DNA of 64,000 nucleotides from Lutibacter flavus (GTDB taxonomy: Bacteria > Bacteroidota > Bacteroidia > Flavobacteriales > Flavobacteriaceae), in contig NZ_FZNX01000001.1 in assembly GCF_900188355.1 (NCBI RefSeq), forward strand, positions 1,009,896 to 1,073,895. The letters are read 5' to 3'. The first letter of the stretch is position 1. Each line of letters opens with the position of its first letter. This document shows, piece after piece, positions 19,055 through 28,400 of the stretch. A model generated the notes under the pieces. That model was not told the origin of the DNA. It worked only from the letters and a program-made list of their open reading frames with translations, and searched no databases. Made by a program: the position numbers and the translations under genes.

Positions 19055-19117
19055 TAGCTTTTAGCATTTTGCTTTTGGCAATTAGCAAACTGCTAACAGC
19101 TTAAAGCGAATTGCTAC
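19055..19117. repeat. Degenerate heptad repeat with GC every 7 nt
   Basis: Nine successive 7-nt blocks each carry GC at positions 3-4: TAGCTTT, TAGCATT, TTGCTTT, TGGCAAT, TAGCAAA, CTGCTAA, CAGCTTA, AAGCGAA, TTGCTAC. The register is exact from 19057 to 19114. The same frame of GC is seen in the perfect heptads at 45592-45673. It fills the hisA-hisF gap. Confidence 0.7.
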
Positions 19118-19120
19118 TTA

Positions 19121-19846
19121 TTAATTATTTAAAATAAAATTCTCAATCTGTTTCATACTAATTTTATGTTCGTAAATTGCCTTACCTACAATGGTTCCTT
19201 CGCAACCCATTTCTGCTAATCTTGGCAATTCATCAAAAGTTGAAATTCCACCAGAGGCAATTAATTTAATTTTCGGTGTTGAATCCAATATTTTTTGATA
19301 CAACTCAAATGAAGGACCTTGTAACATTCCATCTTTTGAAATATCAGTGCAAATTACATAACGAACACCTTCTTTCAAATAGCTTTGAATAAAAGGAACC
19401 AATTCTTTATCACTTTCTTCTAACCATCCGCCAACTGCAACTTTTTCATCCAATGCATCTGCCCCTAAAATAATTTTATCTGCTCCAAATTTTTGTAACC
19501 AACTTTTAAACATTTCAGAATTTTTAACTGCAATACTTCCTCCAGTTATTTGATTTGCCCCACTTTCAAAGGCTATTTTCAAATCTTCATCCGATTTTAA
19601 ACCTCCACCAAAATCAATTGACAAATCAGTACCAGATGCAATTTTTTCTAATACCTTATGATTTACAATATGACTTGCTTTTGCTCCGTCTAAATCCACT
19701 AAATGTAAATATTTTACACCGTGATCTTGAAACATTTTAGCCACTTCCAACGGATTTTCATTGTATATTTTTTGAGTAGCATAATCTCCTTTTGAAAGAC
19801 GCACACATTTACCATTTATAATATCTATTGCTGGTATGATTCTCAT
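19121..19846 (-). CDS. hisA: Phosphoribosylformimino-5-aminoimidazole carboxamide ribotide isomerase
   Basis: HisA opens the ribose ring of ProFAR (an Amadori rearrangement), the step before HisFH. The 241-residue TIM barrel starts [20 protein letters not shown], with the catalytic Asp in AIDI and the second in [11 protein letters not shown]; phosphate loops are [11 protein letters not shown] and [11 protein letters not shown]. It lies between hisH and hisF in the operon, with a hairpin repeat upstream. Confidence 0.96.
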   Translation of the reverse strand: MRIIPAIDIINGKCVRLSKGDYATQKIYNENPLEVAKMFQDHGVKYLHLVDLDGAKASHIVNHKVLEKIASGTDLSIDFGGGLKSDEDLKIAFESGANQITGGSIAVKNSEMFKSWLQKFGADKIILGADALDEKVAVGGWLEESDKELVPFIQSYLKEGVRYVICTDISKDGMLQGPSFELYQKILDSTPKIKLIASGGISTFDELPRLAEMGCEGTIVGKAIYEHKISMKQIENFILNN

Positions 19847-19866
19847 TTTTTACTGTTTTTGTTTAC

Positions 19867-19943
19867 ACGTCATAGCGAATGAAATGAAGTAATATGCTCC
19901 TTAAAAATGGATTACCACGTCGCTATCGCTTCTCATAATGACG
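19867..19943. repeat. Family C inverted repeat (ACGTCAT / ATGACGT)
   Basis: Outer arms ACGTCAT and ATGACGT, with inner ATAGCGA / TCGCTAT and AGTAAT / ATTACC-like pairs, make a long imperfect hairpin between hisH and hisA. Its sequence differs from families A and B but its size is similar. Confidence 0.7.
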
Positions 19944-19955
19944 TATTATTTTAAA

Positions 19956-20594
19956 TTATAACTCTAAAAAATTCTTCAATATCTGTTCTCCAGCCTTACT
20001 ACTTTTCTCAGGGTGAAATTGAACCCCGTAAAAGTTTTTCTCTTGTAAAGCAGATGCATATTTAATCCCATAATTAGTGGTTGCTATTGTCTCTTCATTT
20101 ATTGGAACATAATAACTATGCACTAAATACATATATTCTTTCTCTTTTATTCCTTTAAATAAATCTGATTTTAAATTTTCAATTTGATTCCAACCAATTT
20201 GAGGAACCTTTTCACGAGCATCGAACTTAACTACATCCACATCAAAAATATTTAATCCATCGGTATCTCCTTCTTCACAATACTTACACATTAATTGCAT
20301 TCCCAAACAAATTCCTAAAACGGGTTGTTTTAACGTTGGAATAACTTTATCTAAACCGGTTGATTTTAACATTGCCATAGCACTACTTGCCTCACCAACT
20401 CCTGGAAATATTACTTTGTCTGCATTTCTTATTACCTCCTCATCGTGCGATAAAACAGCTTCATAACCTAAACGTTGAATTGCAAACTTTATAGATTGAA
20501 TGTTTCCGGCTCCGTAATTAATAATTACTACTCCCCCTTTTAAGCCCCCAAAGGGGGAAACTTCTTTACTTTTATTAAATTTAATTTCTTCCAT
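19956..20594 (-). CDS. hisH: Imidazole glycerol phosphate synthase, glutaminase subunit
   Basis: HisH hydrolyses glutamine and feeds ammonia to HisF. Class I amidotransferase motifs are GICLGMQLM (nucleophile Cys) and FHPEKSSKAGEQ (His-Glu). The family normally begins at the segment VVIINYGAGN. Here it is preceded by about 21 extra residues ending SPFGGLKGG, which are encoded by a CCCCCTTTGGGGG-type intergenic repeat. There is no ATG, GTG or TTG between this repeat and the conserved start, so ATG 20594 is used and the repeat is translated. Total 212 residues. Confidence 0.94.
   Translation of the reverse strand: MEEIKFNKSKEVSPFGGLKGGVVIINYGAGNIQSIKFAIQRLGYEAVLSHDEEVIRNADKVIFPGVGEASSAMAMLKSTGLDKVIPTLKQPVLGICLGMQLMCKYCEEGDTDGLNIFDVDVVKFDAREKVPQIGWNQIENLKSDLFKGIKEKEYMYLVHSYYVPINEETIATTNYGIKYASALQEKNFYGVQFHPEKSSKAGEQILKNFLEL
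20532..20558. repeat. CCCCCTTTGGGGG-type repeat inside the hisH 5' end
   Basis: On the minus strand TTCCCCCTTTGGGGGCTTAA followed by AAGGGGG encodes SPFGGLKGG at the N-terminus of HisH. It is an inverted copy of the element at 20604-20630. Confidence 0.8.
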
Positions 20595-20603
20595 ATTACT
20601 TAA

Positions 20604-20630
20604 TTCCCCCTTTGGGGGTTAGGGGGCTTA
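20604..20630. repeat. CCCCCTTTGGGGG-type repeat between hisB and hisH
   Basis: TTCCCCCTTTGGGGGTTAGG followed by GGGCTTA fills the gap and overlaps the hisB stop codon. With the copy at 20532-20558 it forms an inverted pair around the hisH start codon. Confidence 0.8.
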
Positions 20631-21764
20631 TAACATTCCTTTTGTACTTGGTAAAATCATTTTTTCTGAATCTCTTTTTACAGCTGCTTTTATAGCTTTA
20701 GCAAATGCCTTAAAAATTCCTTCTATTTTATGATGTTCATTAGTTCCTTCAGCCTTAATATTTAAATTACAACGTGCTCCATCGGTAAACGATTTAAATA
20801 AATGGAAAAACATTTCTGTTGGCATTTCACCAATCATTTCACGTTTAAAATCTGCATCCCAAACCAACCAATTTCTTCCACCAAAATCAATTGCAACCTG
20901 CGCTAAACAATCGTCCATTGGCAAACAAAATCCGTAACGTTCTATTCCTAATTTATTTCCTAAAGCTTTGGCGAAAACTTCACCTAAAGCAATCATAGTA
21001 TCTTCAATGGTGTGATGCTCATCTACTTCTAAATCGCCTTTCACTTTTATGGTTAAATCCATATTTCCATGGCGTGCAATTTGATCTAACATATGGTCAA
21101 AAAATGCAATTCCCGTTGAAATTTCACTCTTCCCTGTTCCGTCTAAATTTAATTTGATGTAAATTTTAGTCTCGTTAGTATTACGAGTTAATTCAGCAGT
21201 ACGATTCTCAAGTTTTAAAAACTCGTAAATTTTTCGCCAATCGTTACTTTCTAAAGCGATAAAAGCATCCAACTCATCTCTTTTTACAGTAATTTCTCCA
21301 GTTCCAAGATTTGTATTATCATTTATAAAAATCCCTTTAGCACCTAAATTTTTAGCAAGTTGAATGTCCGTTAATCGATCTCCAATAACAAAAGAATTTT
21401 CCAAATCATATTCCTTAGAAAAATATTCAGTTAATAAACCTGTATTTGGTTTTCTCGTTGGAGCATTATCTTTAGCAAAGGTTTTATCAATAAAAATTTT
21501 ATCAAACTTTACTCCCTCATTTTCAAAACATTGAACCACAAAATTTTGAACTGGCCAAAAATCTTCTTCTGGCAAACTTGCGGTTCCTAAACCATCCTGA
21601 TTGGTAACCATTACCAATTCAAAATCCAGTTCATTTGCAATTTTACCTAAATAAGTAAATGCTTTCGGGTAAAATATTATTTTTTCAAAGGCATCAACTT
21701 GCTCGTCTGCCGGTTCTTTTATCATTGTACCGTCACGATCAATAAACAACACTTTCTTTTTCAT
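20628..21764 (-). CDS. hisB: Histidinol-phosphatase / imidazoleglycerol-phosphate dehydratase
   Basis: A bifunctional 378-residue enzyme. The HAD phosphatase (about residues 1-165) has [18 protein letters not shown] and [10 protein letters not shown]. The dehydratase (about 190-378) has the manganese-binding DEHHTIED and NEHHKIEG motifs and [13 protein letters not shown]. In the phosphatase loop where the E. coli enzyme has Cys/His zinc ligands, this one reads [16 protein letters not shown], with no Cys, so no structural zinc is expected. It starts 1 bp after the hisC stop. Confidence 0.96.
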   Translation of the reverse strand: MKKKVLFIDRDGTMIKEPADEQVDAFEKIIFYPKAFTYLGKIANELDFELVMVTNQDGLGTASLPEEDFWPVQNFVVQCFENEGVKFDKIFIDKTFAKDNAPTRKPNTGLLTEYFSKEYDLENSFVIGDRLTDIQLAKNLGAKGIFINDNTNLGTGEITVKRDELDAFIALESNDWRKIYEFLKLENRTAELTRNTNETKIYIKLNLDGTGKSEISTGIAFFDHMLDQIARHGNMDLTIKVKGDLEVDEHHTIEDTMIALGEVFAKALGNKLGIERYGFCLPMDDCLAQVAIDFGGRNWLVWDADFKREMIGEMPTEMFFHLFKSFTDGARCNLNIKAEGTNEHHKIEGIFKAFAKAIKAAVKRDSEKMILPSTKGML

Positions 21765-21765
21765 T

Positions 21766-22812
21766 TTAAATATCTTTTAATGCTTTAATCAACTTAATAT
21801 TTTCACTTTTTGTACCAACTGTTAAACGTAGTGTATTTTCACATAACGGTTGCGTTGTTCTATTTCTAATAACAATCCCTTTTTTAATTAAATCAGCATA
21901 TTTTTTACCCGCATTATCAACTCTAACTAATACAAAATTTGCATCGGTAGGATAAATTTCTTCAACAAATGAAATTGTTTTTAATTTCTCAATCAACTTT
22001 TCTCGCTGCTCTAAAATTTTACTAATTTCATGTTGAACCTTATTCTTATTTAATAACCTTTTTAATGCTTTTTGTTGGGTTAATTCATTTACGTTATAAG
22101 GTGGTTTTATTTTATTTAAAATTGCTATAATTTCTTTGGAAGCATAGCAAATCCCCAATCTAATTCCTGCCATTCCATAGGCTTTCGATAAGGTTTGAGT
22201 AATTATTAAATTTGGAAATTCCTCCAATCTTTCCAACCAACTCTTTTGCGAAGAAAAATCAATATAGGCCTCATCAATAACTACTAATCCATTGAAAGAA
22301 TTTAATAATGTTTCAACACTTTCTTCGGAAAAAGAATTACCTGTTGGATTATTTGGTGAACACAAAAACAAAATTTTAGAATTCACATCTACTTTTTCTA
22401 AAACAGCACTAATATTTGGTTCAAATTTTTGAGTCAATAAAACCTCTCTTTCCTCTATATTATTTATGTTAGCCAGCACTTTATACATTCCATATGTAGG
22501 CGGAAGCGTAATTATATTATCTGTTTTTGGTTCACAAAAAGCTCTAAAAATTAAATCCAATACTTCATCACTTCCGTTTCCTAGTAAAATTTGATTTACA
22601 GGTACTTTTTTCAGTGCTAACAACTCTTTTTTTACAGAGGTTTGTTGGGGATCCGGATAACGGTTTACACCATTTTCGAACGGATTCTCATTTGCATCTA
22701 AAAAAACCATATCTGTAGTGAATTCTTTAAATTCATCCCTTGCAGATGAATACGGCTTTAAAGATTTAATATTTTCCCGAACAATATTTTCTAAATTGAA
22801 TTTATTTTTCAT
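21766..22812 (-). CDS. hisC: Histidinol-phosphate aminotransferase
   Basis: A PLP-dependent aminotransferase (fold type I, 348 residues) that converts imidazole acetol phosphate to histidinol phosphate. Visible features are [47 protein letters not shown] and the PLP-lysine motif [16 protein letters not shown]; the C-terminal Arg motif is TLRLTVGT. It lies between hisD and hisB; a repeat fills the 127-bp gap upstream. Confidence 0.96.
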   Translation of the reverse strand: MKNKFNLENIVRENIKSLKPYSSARDEFKEFTTDMVFLDANENPFENGVNRYPDPQQTSVKKELLALKKVPVNQILLGNGSDEVLDLIFRAFCEPKTDNIITLPPTYGMYKVLANINNIEEREVLLTQKFEPNISAVLEKVDVNSKILFLCSPNNPTGNSFSEESVETLLNSFNGLVVIDEAYIDFSSQKSWLERLEEFPNLIITQTLSKAYGMAGIRLGICYASKEIIAILNKIKPPYNVNELTQQKALKRLLNKNKVQHEISKILEQREKLIEKLKTISFVEEIYPTDANFVLVRVDNAGKKYADLIKKGIVIRNRTTQPLCENTLRLTVGTKSENIKLIKALKDI

Positions 22813-22879
22813 TTGTTTAACCTTGAACTTGTTTTCAAAGTCTTATTTATTAATATTTCACATTACGTGTTTTCTAAAC

Positions 22880-22924
22880 TACACTTCTACAAGCCTGTCT
22901 GCCGACAGGCAGGCTCAGTGTGAC
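22880..22924. repeat. Family B variant with nested palindrome
   Basis: The arm ACACTTCTACAAGCCTG is followed by GCCTGTCTGCCGACAGGC, a perfect short hairpin, and then GGCTCAGTGTGACA. It is a family B arm with an internal inverted duplication, between hisD and hisC. Confidence 0.7.
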
Positions 22925-22939
22925 AATTCGTAATGACAA

Positions 22940-24223
22940 CTACTTTAAACTATTTAAACGTAAGGTAACGGCATTTTTATGAGCATCTAACCCTTCTGCT
23001 TCTGCCAATACTTCAATTGATTTTCCAATATTCTGAATCCCTTTTTCTGATATTTTTTGAAAAGAAATAGCTTTTAAAAATGAATCTAAATTAACCCCTG
23101 AATACGCTTTGGTGTAACCGTTAGTTGGTAACGTATGATTGGTTCCTGAAGCATAATCTCCAGCACTTTCTGGTGTGTAATTTCCGATAAACACTGAACC
23201 TGCATTTTCAATACCATCAACATAAAAATCATTATCATTAGTGCAAACAATAAAGTGTTCTGGCCCGTACTCATTAATTAAATCCAATGCAATTTCTTTA
23301 GTTTCAACAAAAATAAGTTTTGAATTATCAATCGCTTTTTTTGCAATATTTTTTCTTGACAAATCTTCAATTTGAATGTAAATTTCATCTTCAACCTCTT
23401 GCAATTTTTCTTTTGAAGTTGAAACTAAAATAACTTGACTATCTGAGCCATGTTCTGCCTGACTTAATAAATCTGAAGCCACAAAACTTGCATTTGCAGC
23501 TTCATCAGCAACTACCAACAATTCACTTGGTCCTGCAGGCATATCAATAGCTACACCGTATTTTGTTGCTAACTGCTTTGCAATGGTTACAAATTGATTT
23601 CCTGGTCCGAAAATTTTATAAACTTGAGGAATTGTTTCAGTACCAAAAGTCAGCCCTGCAATTGCCTGAATGCCACCAACTTTAACAATTTTAGTTACAC
23701 CACATTGTTGTGCAGCATAAATAATTGCCGGATTCACTTTTCCTCTTTTGTTTGGTGGAGTTGTTAAAACAATCTCTTTGCAACCTGCTATTTGAGCTGG
23801 AATTGCTAACATTAGCACTGATGAAAACAGTGGAGCTGTTCCTCCCGGAATGTACAATCCTACTTTTTGAATTGGTCTTTTTTCTTGCCAGCATTCAACA
23901 CCTTCAGTTGTTTCTATAGCAACTTTATCAGTTTTTTGAGCAGCATGAAAATTTTCAATATTTCTTTTTGCAATGGCGATAGCGTCTTTCAGTTCATTTG
24001 AAACTAATTTTTCCGCTTCAATTATTTCTTCTTCTGAAACAAATAATTCATCTAATTCAACACCATCAAAAATAGAAGTGTACCGTTTAATTCCATCATT
24101 TCCGTTACGTTTAACATCATCAAAAATTGCAGTTACAGTTTCTTCAATAGATTCAATAGTTTGTGTTGGTCTTTCCAACAATGCTAACCATTCATTTTTT
24201 GGTGGATTTATACTTGTTTTCAT
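22940..24223 (-). CDS. hisD: Histidinol dehydrogenase
   Basis: HisD oxidises histidinol to histidine in two NAD+-dependent steps, with zinc. Key segments are GLYIPGGTAPLFSSVLM, the signature region with DMPAGPSELLVVAD, LLSQAEHGSDSQ (zinc Gln/His), EYGPEHF and TNHTLPTNGYTKAYSG. I chose ATG 24223, directly after the hisG stop (about 427 residues); a start at 24244 overlapping hisG would add seven residues. Confidence 0.95.
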   Translation of the reverse strand: MKTSINPPKNEWLALLERPTQTIESIEETVTAIFDDVKRNGNDGIKRYTSIFDGVELDELFVSEEEIIEAEKLVSNELKDAIAIAKRNIENFHAAQKTDKVAIETTEGVECWQEKRPIQKVGLYIPGGTAPLFSSVLMLAIPAQIAGCKEIVLTTPPNKRGKVNPAIIYAAQQCGVTKIVKVGGIQAIAGLTFGTETIPQVYKIFGPGNQFVTIAKQLATKYGVAIDMPAGPSELLVVADEAANASFVASDLLSQAEHGSDSQVILVSTSKEKLQEVEDEIYIQIEDLSRKNIAKKAIDNSKLIFVETKEIALDLINEYGPEHFIVCTNDNDFYVDGIENAGSVFIGNYTPESAGDYASGTNHTLPTNGYTKAYSGVNLDSFLKAISFQKISEKGIQNIGKSIEVLAEAEGLDAHKNAVTLRLNSLK

Positions 24224-24224
24224 T

Positions 24225-25082
24225 TTACAATACCATTTTTTCAATTGGGACTACTAATAAACCTTCTGCCCCATTTGCTTTTAATATATCTACTACTTCC
24301 CAAAAAGAATCTTTTTCTACAACCGTGTGTATTGAGCTCCAACCAGGTTCAGCCAATGGTAATACTGTTGGACTTCTCATACCTGGCAACAATTTAATAA
24401 TACTCTCAATTTTATCATTTGGAGCATTCATTAAAACGTATTTTGATTTTCTACCTTTTAAAACTGCTTGAATTCTAAATTGTAATTTATCTAATATTAT
24501 TTGATTTTCTGAAGAAATATTTGGAGAAACTGCTAATACAGCTTCACTTGTTAACATTTTTTCAACCTCTTTTAAGTTATTTTTAAACAAGGTACTTCCA
24601 CTAGATACAATGTCACAAATTGCATCCGCCAAACCAATATTTGGAGCAATTTCAACAGAACCGTTAATTAAGTGAATATCTGGAGTTACATTAAATTTTT
24701 TGAAGTAATTTATAACTGTATTTGGATATGAAGTTGCAATACGCATTCCGTCCAAATCTTGAATACTGTTATATTTAATTCCTTTAGGAACTGCAAGTGA
24801 CACTCTACATTTAGAAAACCCTAAACGTTCTGCAATGTTTATATCATCTCCTTTTTCTATAAGAACATTTTCACCAATTATAGCAATATCAACCACACCA
24901 TCTCTTAAATATTGTGGAATATCACCATTTCGTAAATATAAAACTTCCAATGGAAAATTACTCGCTGATGCTTTTAACTGGTCTTTTCCATTATCTATAG
25001 AAATTCCACAATCTTTTAATAATCGAAGAGAATCTTCATTCAATCTTCCTGATTTTTGAACTGCAATTTTAATTTTATTCAT
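24225..25082 (-). CDS. hisG: ATP phosphoribosyltransferase (long form)
   Basis: HisG joins ATP and PRPP, the committed and feedback-controlled first step. The 285-residue length indicates the long form with a C-terminal regulatory ACT-like domain (about 205-285), which binds histidine. Visible motifs are KIAVQKSGRLNEDSLRLL, the type-1 catalytic region VDIAIIGENVLIE and the PRPP loop DIVSSGSTL. It is the first structural gene of the operon, behind a leader peptide and attenuator. Confidence 0.96.
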   Translation of the reverse strand: MNKIKIAVQKSGRLNEDSLRLLKDCGISIDNGKDQLKASASNFPLEVLYLRNGDIPQYLRDGVVDIAIIGENVLIEKGDDINIAERLGFSKCRVSLAVPKGIKYNSIQDLDGMRIATSYPNTVINYFKKFNVTPDIHLINGSVEIAPNIGLADAICDIVSSGSTLFKNNLKEVEKMLTSEAVLAVSPNISSENQIILDKLQFRIQAVLKGRKSKYVLMNAPNDKIESIIKLLPGMRSPTVLPLAEPGWSSIHTVVEKDSFWEVVDILKANGAEGLLVVPIEKMVL

Positions 25083-25124
25083 TTTTTAATTTAATGTGTT
25101 TGATAAATAAAAAAGAGTTAAATA

Positions 25125-25156
25125 AAAAACCCGCTTGAATTTATCAAACGGGTTTA
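25125..25156 (-). terminator. his attenuator terminator
   Basis: On the minus strand AAACCCGTTTGA and TCAAGCGGGTTT form a 12-bp stem with one mismatch and a loop TAAAT, followed by TTTTTT. It lies between the histidine-rich leader and hisG. TTGAAT just upstream (25174-25179 on the opposite strand) could pair with ATTCAA in the loop and 3' arm to form an antiterminator. Confidence 0.88.
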
Positions 25157-25186
25157 TAATATATCTTAAATTTATTCAATACATCT

Positions 25187-25243
25187 TTATCTCGCCTGAC
25201 TGCCAGTATGAAAATGATGATGATGTAATTGAATTGAATTCAT
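25187..25243 (-). CDS. hisL: Histidine operon leader peptide
   Basis: An 18-codon reading frame translates as MNSIQLHHHHFHTGSQAR, with five His codons in six positions. Its stop is about 30 nt before a Rho-independent terminator that precedes hisG. This is the layout of classical attenuation: ribosome stalling at His codons when histidyl-tRNA is scarce would prevent the terminator hairpin. No Shine-Dalgarno is seen, as usual in this phylum. Confidence 0.88.
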   Translation of the reverse strand: MNSIQLHHHHFHTGSQAR

Positions 25244-25263
25244 TTTTTTCTTTATTTATAATG

Positions 25264-25271
25264 CAAATATA
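25264..25271 (-). promoter_or_regulatory. Candidate his operon -7 element
   Basis: TATATTTG on the minus strand lies 20 nt upstream of the leader-peptide ATG. It fits TAnnTTTG; a matching TTG is not obvious. Confidence 0.5.
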
Positions 25272-25406
25272 TAAAATTGTTTAAAATAGCATTCATTGTT
25301 TTTAATAATAATTACAAAAAATAATGAATTGTTAACTATTTAACAATTTTATCCTATTGTTTAAAACTCCTTAATAAGTGGTTAAGTTCTTTAGAAAGTA
25401 AATTAT

Positions 25407-25433
25407 TTGTTTCTAATATTTTAGTTAAATTTG
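25407..25433 (+). promoter_or_regulatory. purL promoter
   Basis: TTG (25407-25409), 16 nt, TAAATTTG (25426-25433). The expected start is near 25439, giving a leader of about 25 nt before ATG 25465. Confidence 0.65.
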
Positions 25434-25464
25434 CGCTTTCTAACAACACTCTAAAAATCAATAT

Positions 25465-28400
25465 ATGATTCATTTCTTTGGAAACATAAACAGTAAAATA
25501 TTTGCTGTACAAACGTCAAAAGAACTTTCGCAAGAAACTACTCAAAAATTAAACTGGCTATTTGGCAATCAAAATAAACTAGATGAGGCATCAATTGATG
25601 CTTTTTTTATTGGGCCTCGTGCAGCTATGATTACCCCCTGGAGCACAAATGCTGTAGAAATCACCCAGAATATGGGTATTGAAGGAATCATTAGAATTGA
25701 AGAATTTTCTGCTTCAAACGAAAAGGAAAATTTTGATCCAATGATTTTTCAAAAGTTTGAAAGTTTACATCAGGATATTTTTGATATTCATATTCAACCG
25801 GAAGCTATTTTAAATGTTGACAATATTGCGGATTACAATCAGCAAGAAGGACTTTCTCTTAGTGATGATGAAGTTGAATACTTAAATAATTTAAGCACTA
25901 AAATTGGAAGAAAATTAACAGACTCCGAAGTATTTGGGTTTTCGCAAGTTAATTCAGAACACTGTCGTCATAAAATATTTAATGGAACTTTTATAATTGA
26001 TGGAGAAGAAATGCCTTCATCATTATTTAAATTAATTAAAGAAACTTCTAAACAACATCCGAACGGAATTGTTTCGGCATATAAAGACAATGTTGCTTTT
26101 GTAAAAGGCCCAACTGTTGAACAATTTGCACCAAAATCTGCTGACAAACCCGATTTTTATGAAAAGAAAGATTTTAAATCAGTTATTTCATTAAAAGCTG
26201 AAACACATAACTTTCCAACAACGGTTGAACCATTTAATGGTGCTGCAACAGGTTCAGGTGGTGAAATTAGAGACCGTTTAGCTGGTGGAAAAGGATCATT
26301 ACCATTAGCAGGAACTGCGGTTTATATGACTGCATATTCTCGTTTATTAGAAAACAGGCCTTGGGAAAAAGGTATGGAAGAACGTAAATGGTTGTACCAA
26401 ACTCCAATGGATATTTTAATAAAAGCATCTAACGGTGCATCCGATTTTGGAAATAAATTTGGACAACCTTTAATAACAGGTTCAGTATTAACTTTTGAAC
26501 ATGAAGAGCACTTCGACAAGCTCAGTATGACAAAAGCTCGTAAAATAGGCTATGATAAAGTGATTATGCAAGCTGGTGGTATTGGATTTGGAAAAGAAGA
26601 TCAAGCCTTAAAAGATACCCCAAAAGAACACGATAAAATTGTGATTTTAGGGGGTGATAATTATAGAATTGGAATGGGTGGTGCTGCGGTATCCTCATCT
26701 GATACAGGTGCTTTTGAAAGTGGTATTGAATTAAACGCAGTACAACGTTCAAATCCTGAAATGCAAAAAAGAGCAGCCAATGCAATTCGTGGTATGGTAG
26801 AAAGTGATGTAAACACTATTGTTTCTATCCACGATCACGGTGCTGGCGGACATTTAAACTGTTTATCTGAACTAGTTGAAGATACTGGAGGTTTAATTGA
26901 TTTGGATAAATTACCTGTTGGTGACCCTACGCTGTCTGCTAAAGAAATTATTGGTAACGAATCCCAGGAACGGATGGGATTGGTTATTGGGGAAAAAGAT
27001 GCCGAATACTTACATAGAATTGCAGATAGAGAACGTTCACCATATTATGAAGTTGGTGAAGTAACTAACAATAATCGCTTTACTTTTAAATCTAAATCTA
27101 CCGGAGAAAAACCAATGGATTTAGAATTAGATGATATGTTTGGAAGCTCTCCAAAAACAATTATGACAGATAAAACTGTTACATATAATTATCAAGATTT
27201 AGAATATTCAGTAAAAAATATTTCCATCTATTTAGAAGAAGTACTTCAATTAGAAGCTGTTGCTTGTAAAGATTGGTTAACTAATAAAGTAGACCGTTGT
27301 GTTGGTGGTAAAGTTGCTAAACAACAATGTGCAGGACCATTACAATTACCATTAAACAATTGTGGTGTTATGGCACTAGATTTTAATGGTAAAGAAGGTA
27401 TTGCAACTTCTATAGGTCATTCACCAATCGCTGCATTAATAGATCCAGCCATAGGAAGCAGAACTGCTATTGCAGAATCTTTATCAAACATTGTTTGGGC
27501 TCCAATAAAAGATGGTTTAGATGGATTGTCTTTATCGGCAAACTGGATGTGGCCTTGTAAAAATGAAGGTGAAGATGCACGTTTATACAAAGCTGTTAAA
27601 AGTTGTTCTGATTTTGCGATTGAATTAGGAATCAACATTCCAACCGGAAAAGATTCGCTTTCAATGAAACAAAAATATCCAAATGAGGAAGTAATTGCAC
27701 CTGGAACGGTTATTATTTCAGCAGCTGGAAATTGTACAGATATTAAAAAAGTTGTAGAGCCTGTTTTACAAAAAGATGGTGGATCTATCTATTATATCAA
27801 TCTTTCGCAAGATGAATTTAAATTGGGAGGTTCTTCTTTTGCTCAAACTTTAAATAAAATTGGAAAAGAAGCTCCAACAATTAAAGATGCTAAATTTTTC
27901 AAAAAAGCATTTAATACAATTCAAGAATTAATTTTAGAAGAGAACATTCTTGCAGGGCACGATATTGGAAGTGGTGGTTTAATTACTACCCTATTAGAAA
28001 TGTGTTTTGCTGATACTAATTTAGGTGCTAAAATTGATTTCTCTGTTTTTGAAGAAAAAGACATCATAAAATATTTGTTTGCTGAAAATATTGGAATCGT
28101 TTTCCAAGCCAAAGAAGATGAAGTTCTAGAGAGTAAATTAAACAAAAATAATGTGTCTTTTTACAAACTAGGAAATGTAACAACTGAGGAAACATTAGAC
28201 TTCGGACCTTGCAAATTAGACATTTCTAAATACAGAGACGTTTGGTATAAAACTTCTTATTTGTTAGATAACAAACAAACTGCAAACGGTTTGGCTAAAG
28301 ATAGGTTTGATAACTATAAAATTCAGCCATTAAAATATACTTTTCCAACACATTTTACCGGAAAAACTCCAATTGTTGATGGTAGCAAACCAAGACCAAA

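Noticed and set aside
19050-19088. N-terminal extension of HisF (start at 19088)
   Set aside because: The extra 13 residues are encoded by the heptad repeat; the family start [11 protein letters not shown] fits ATG 19049.
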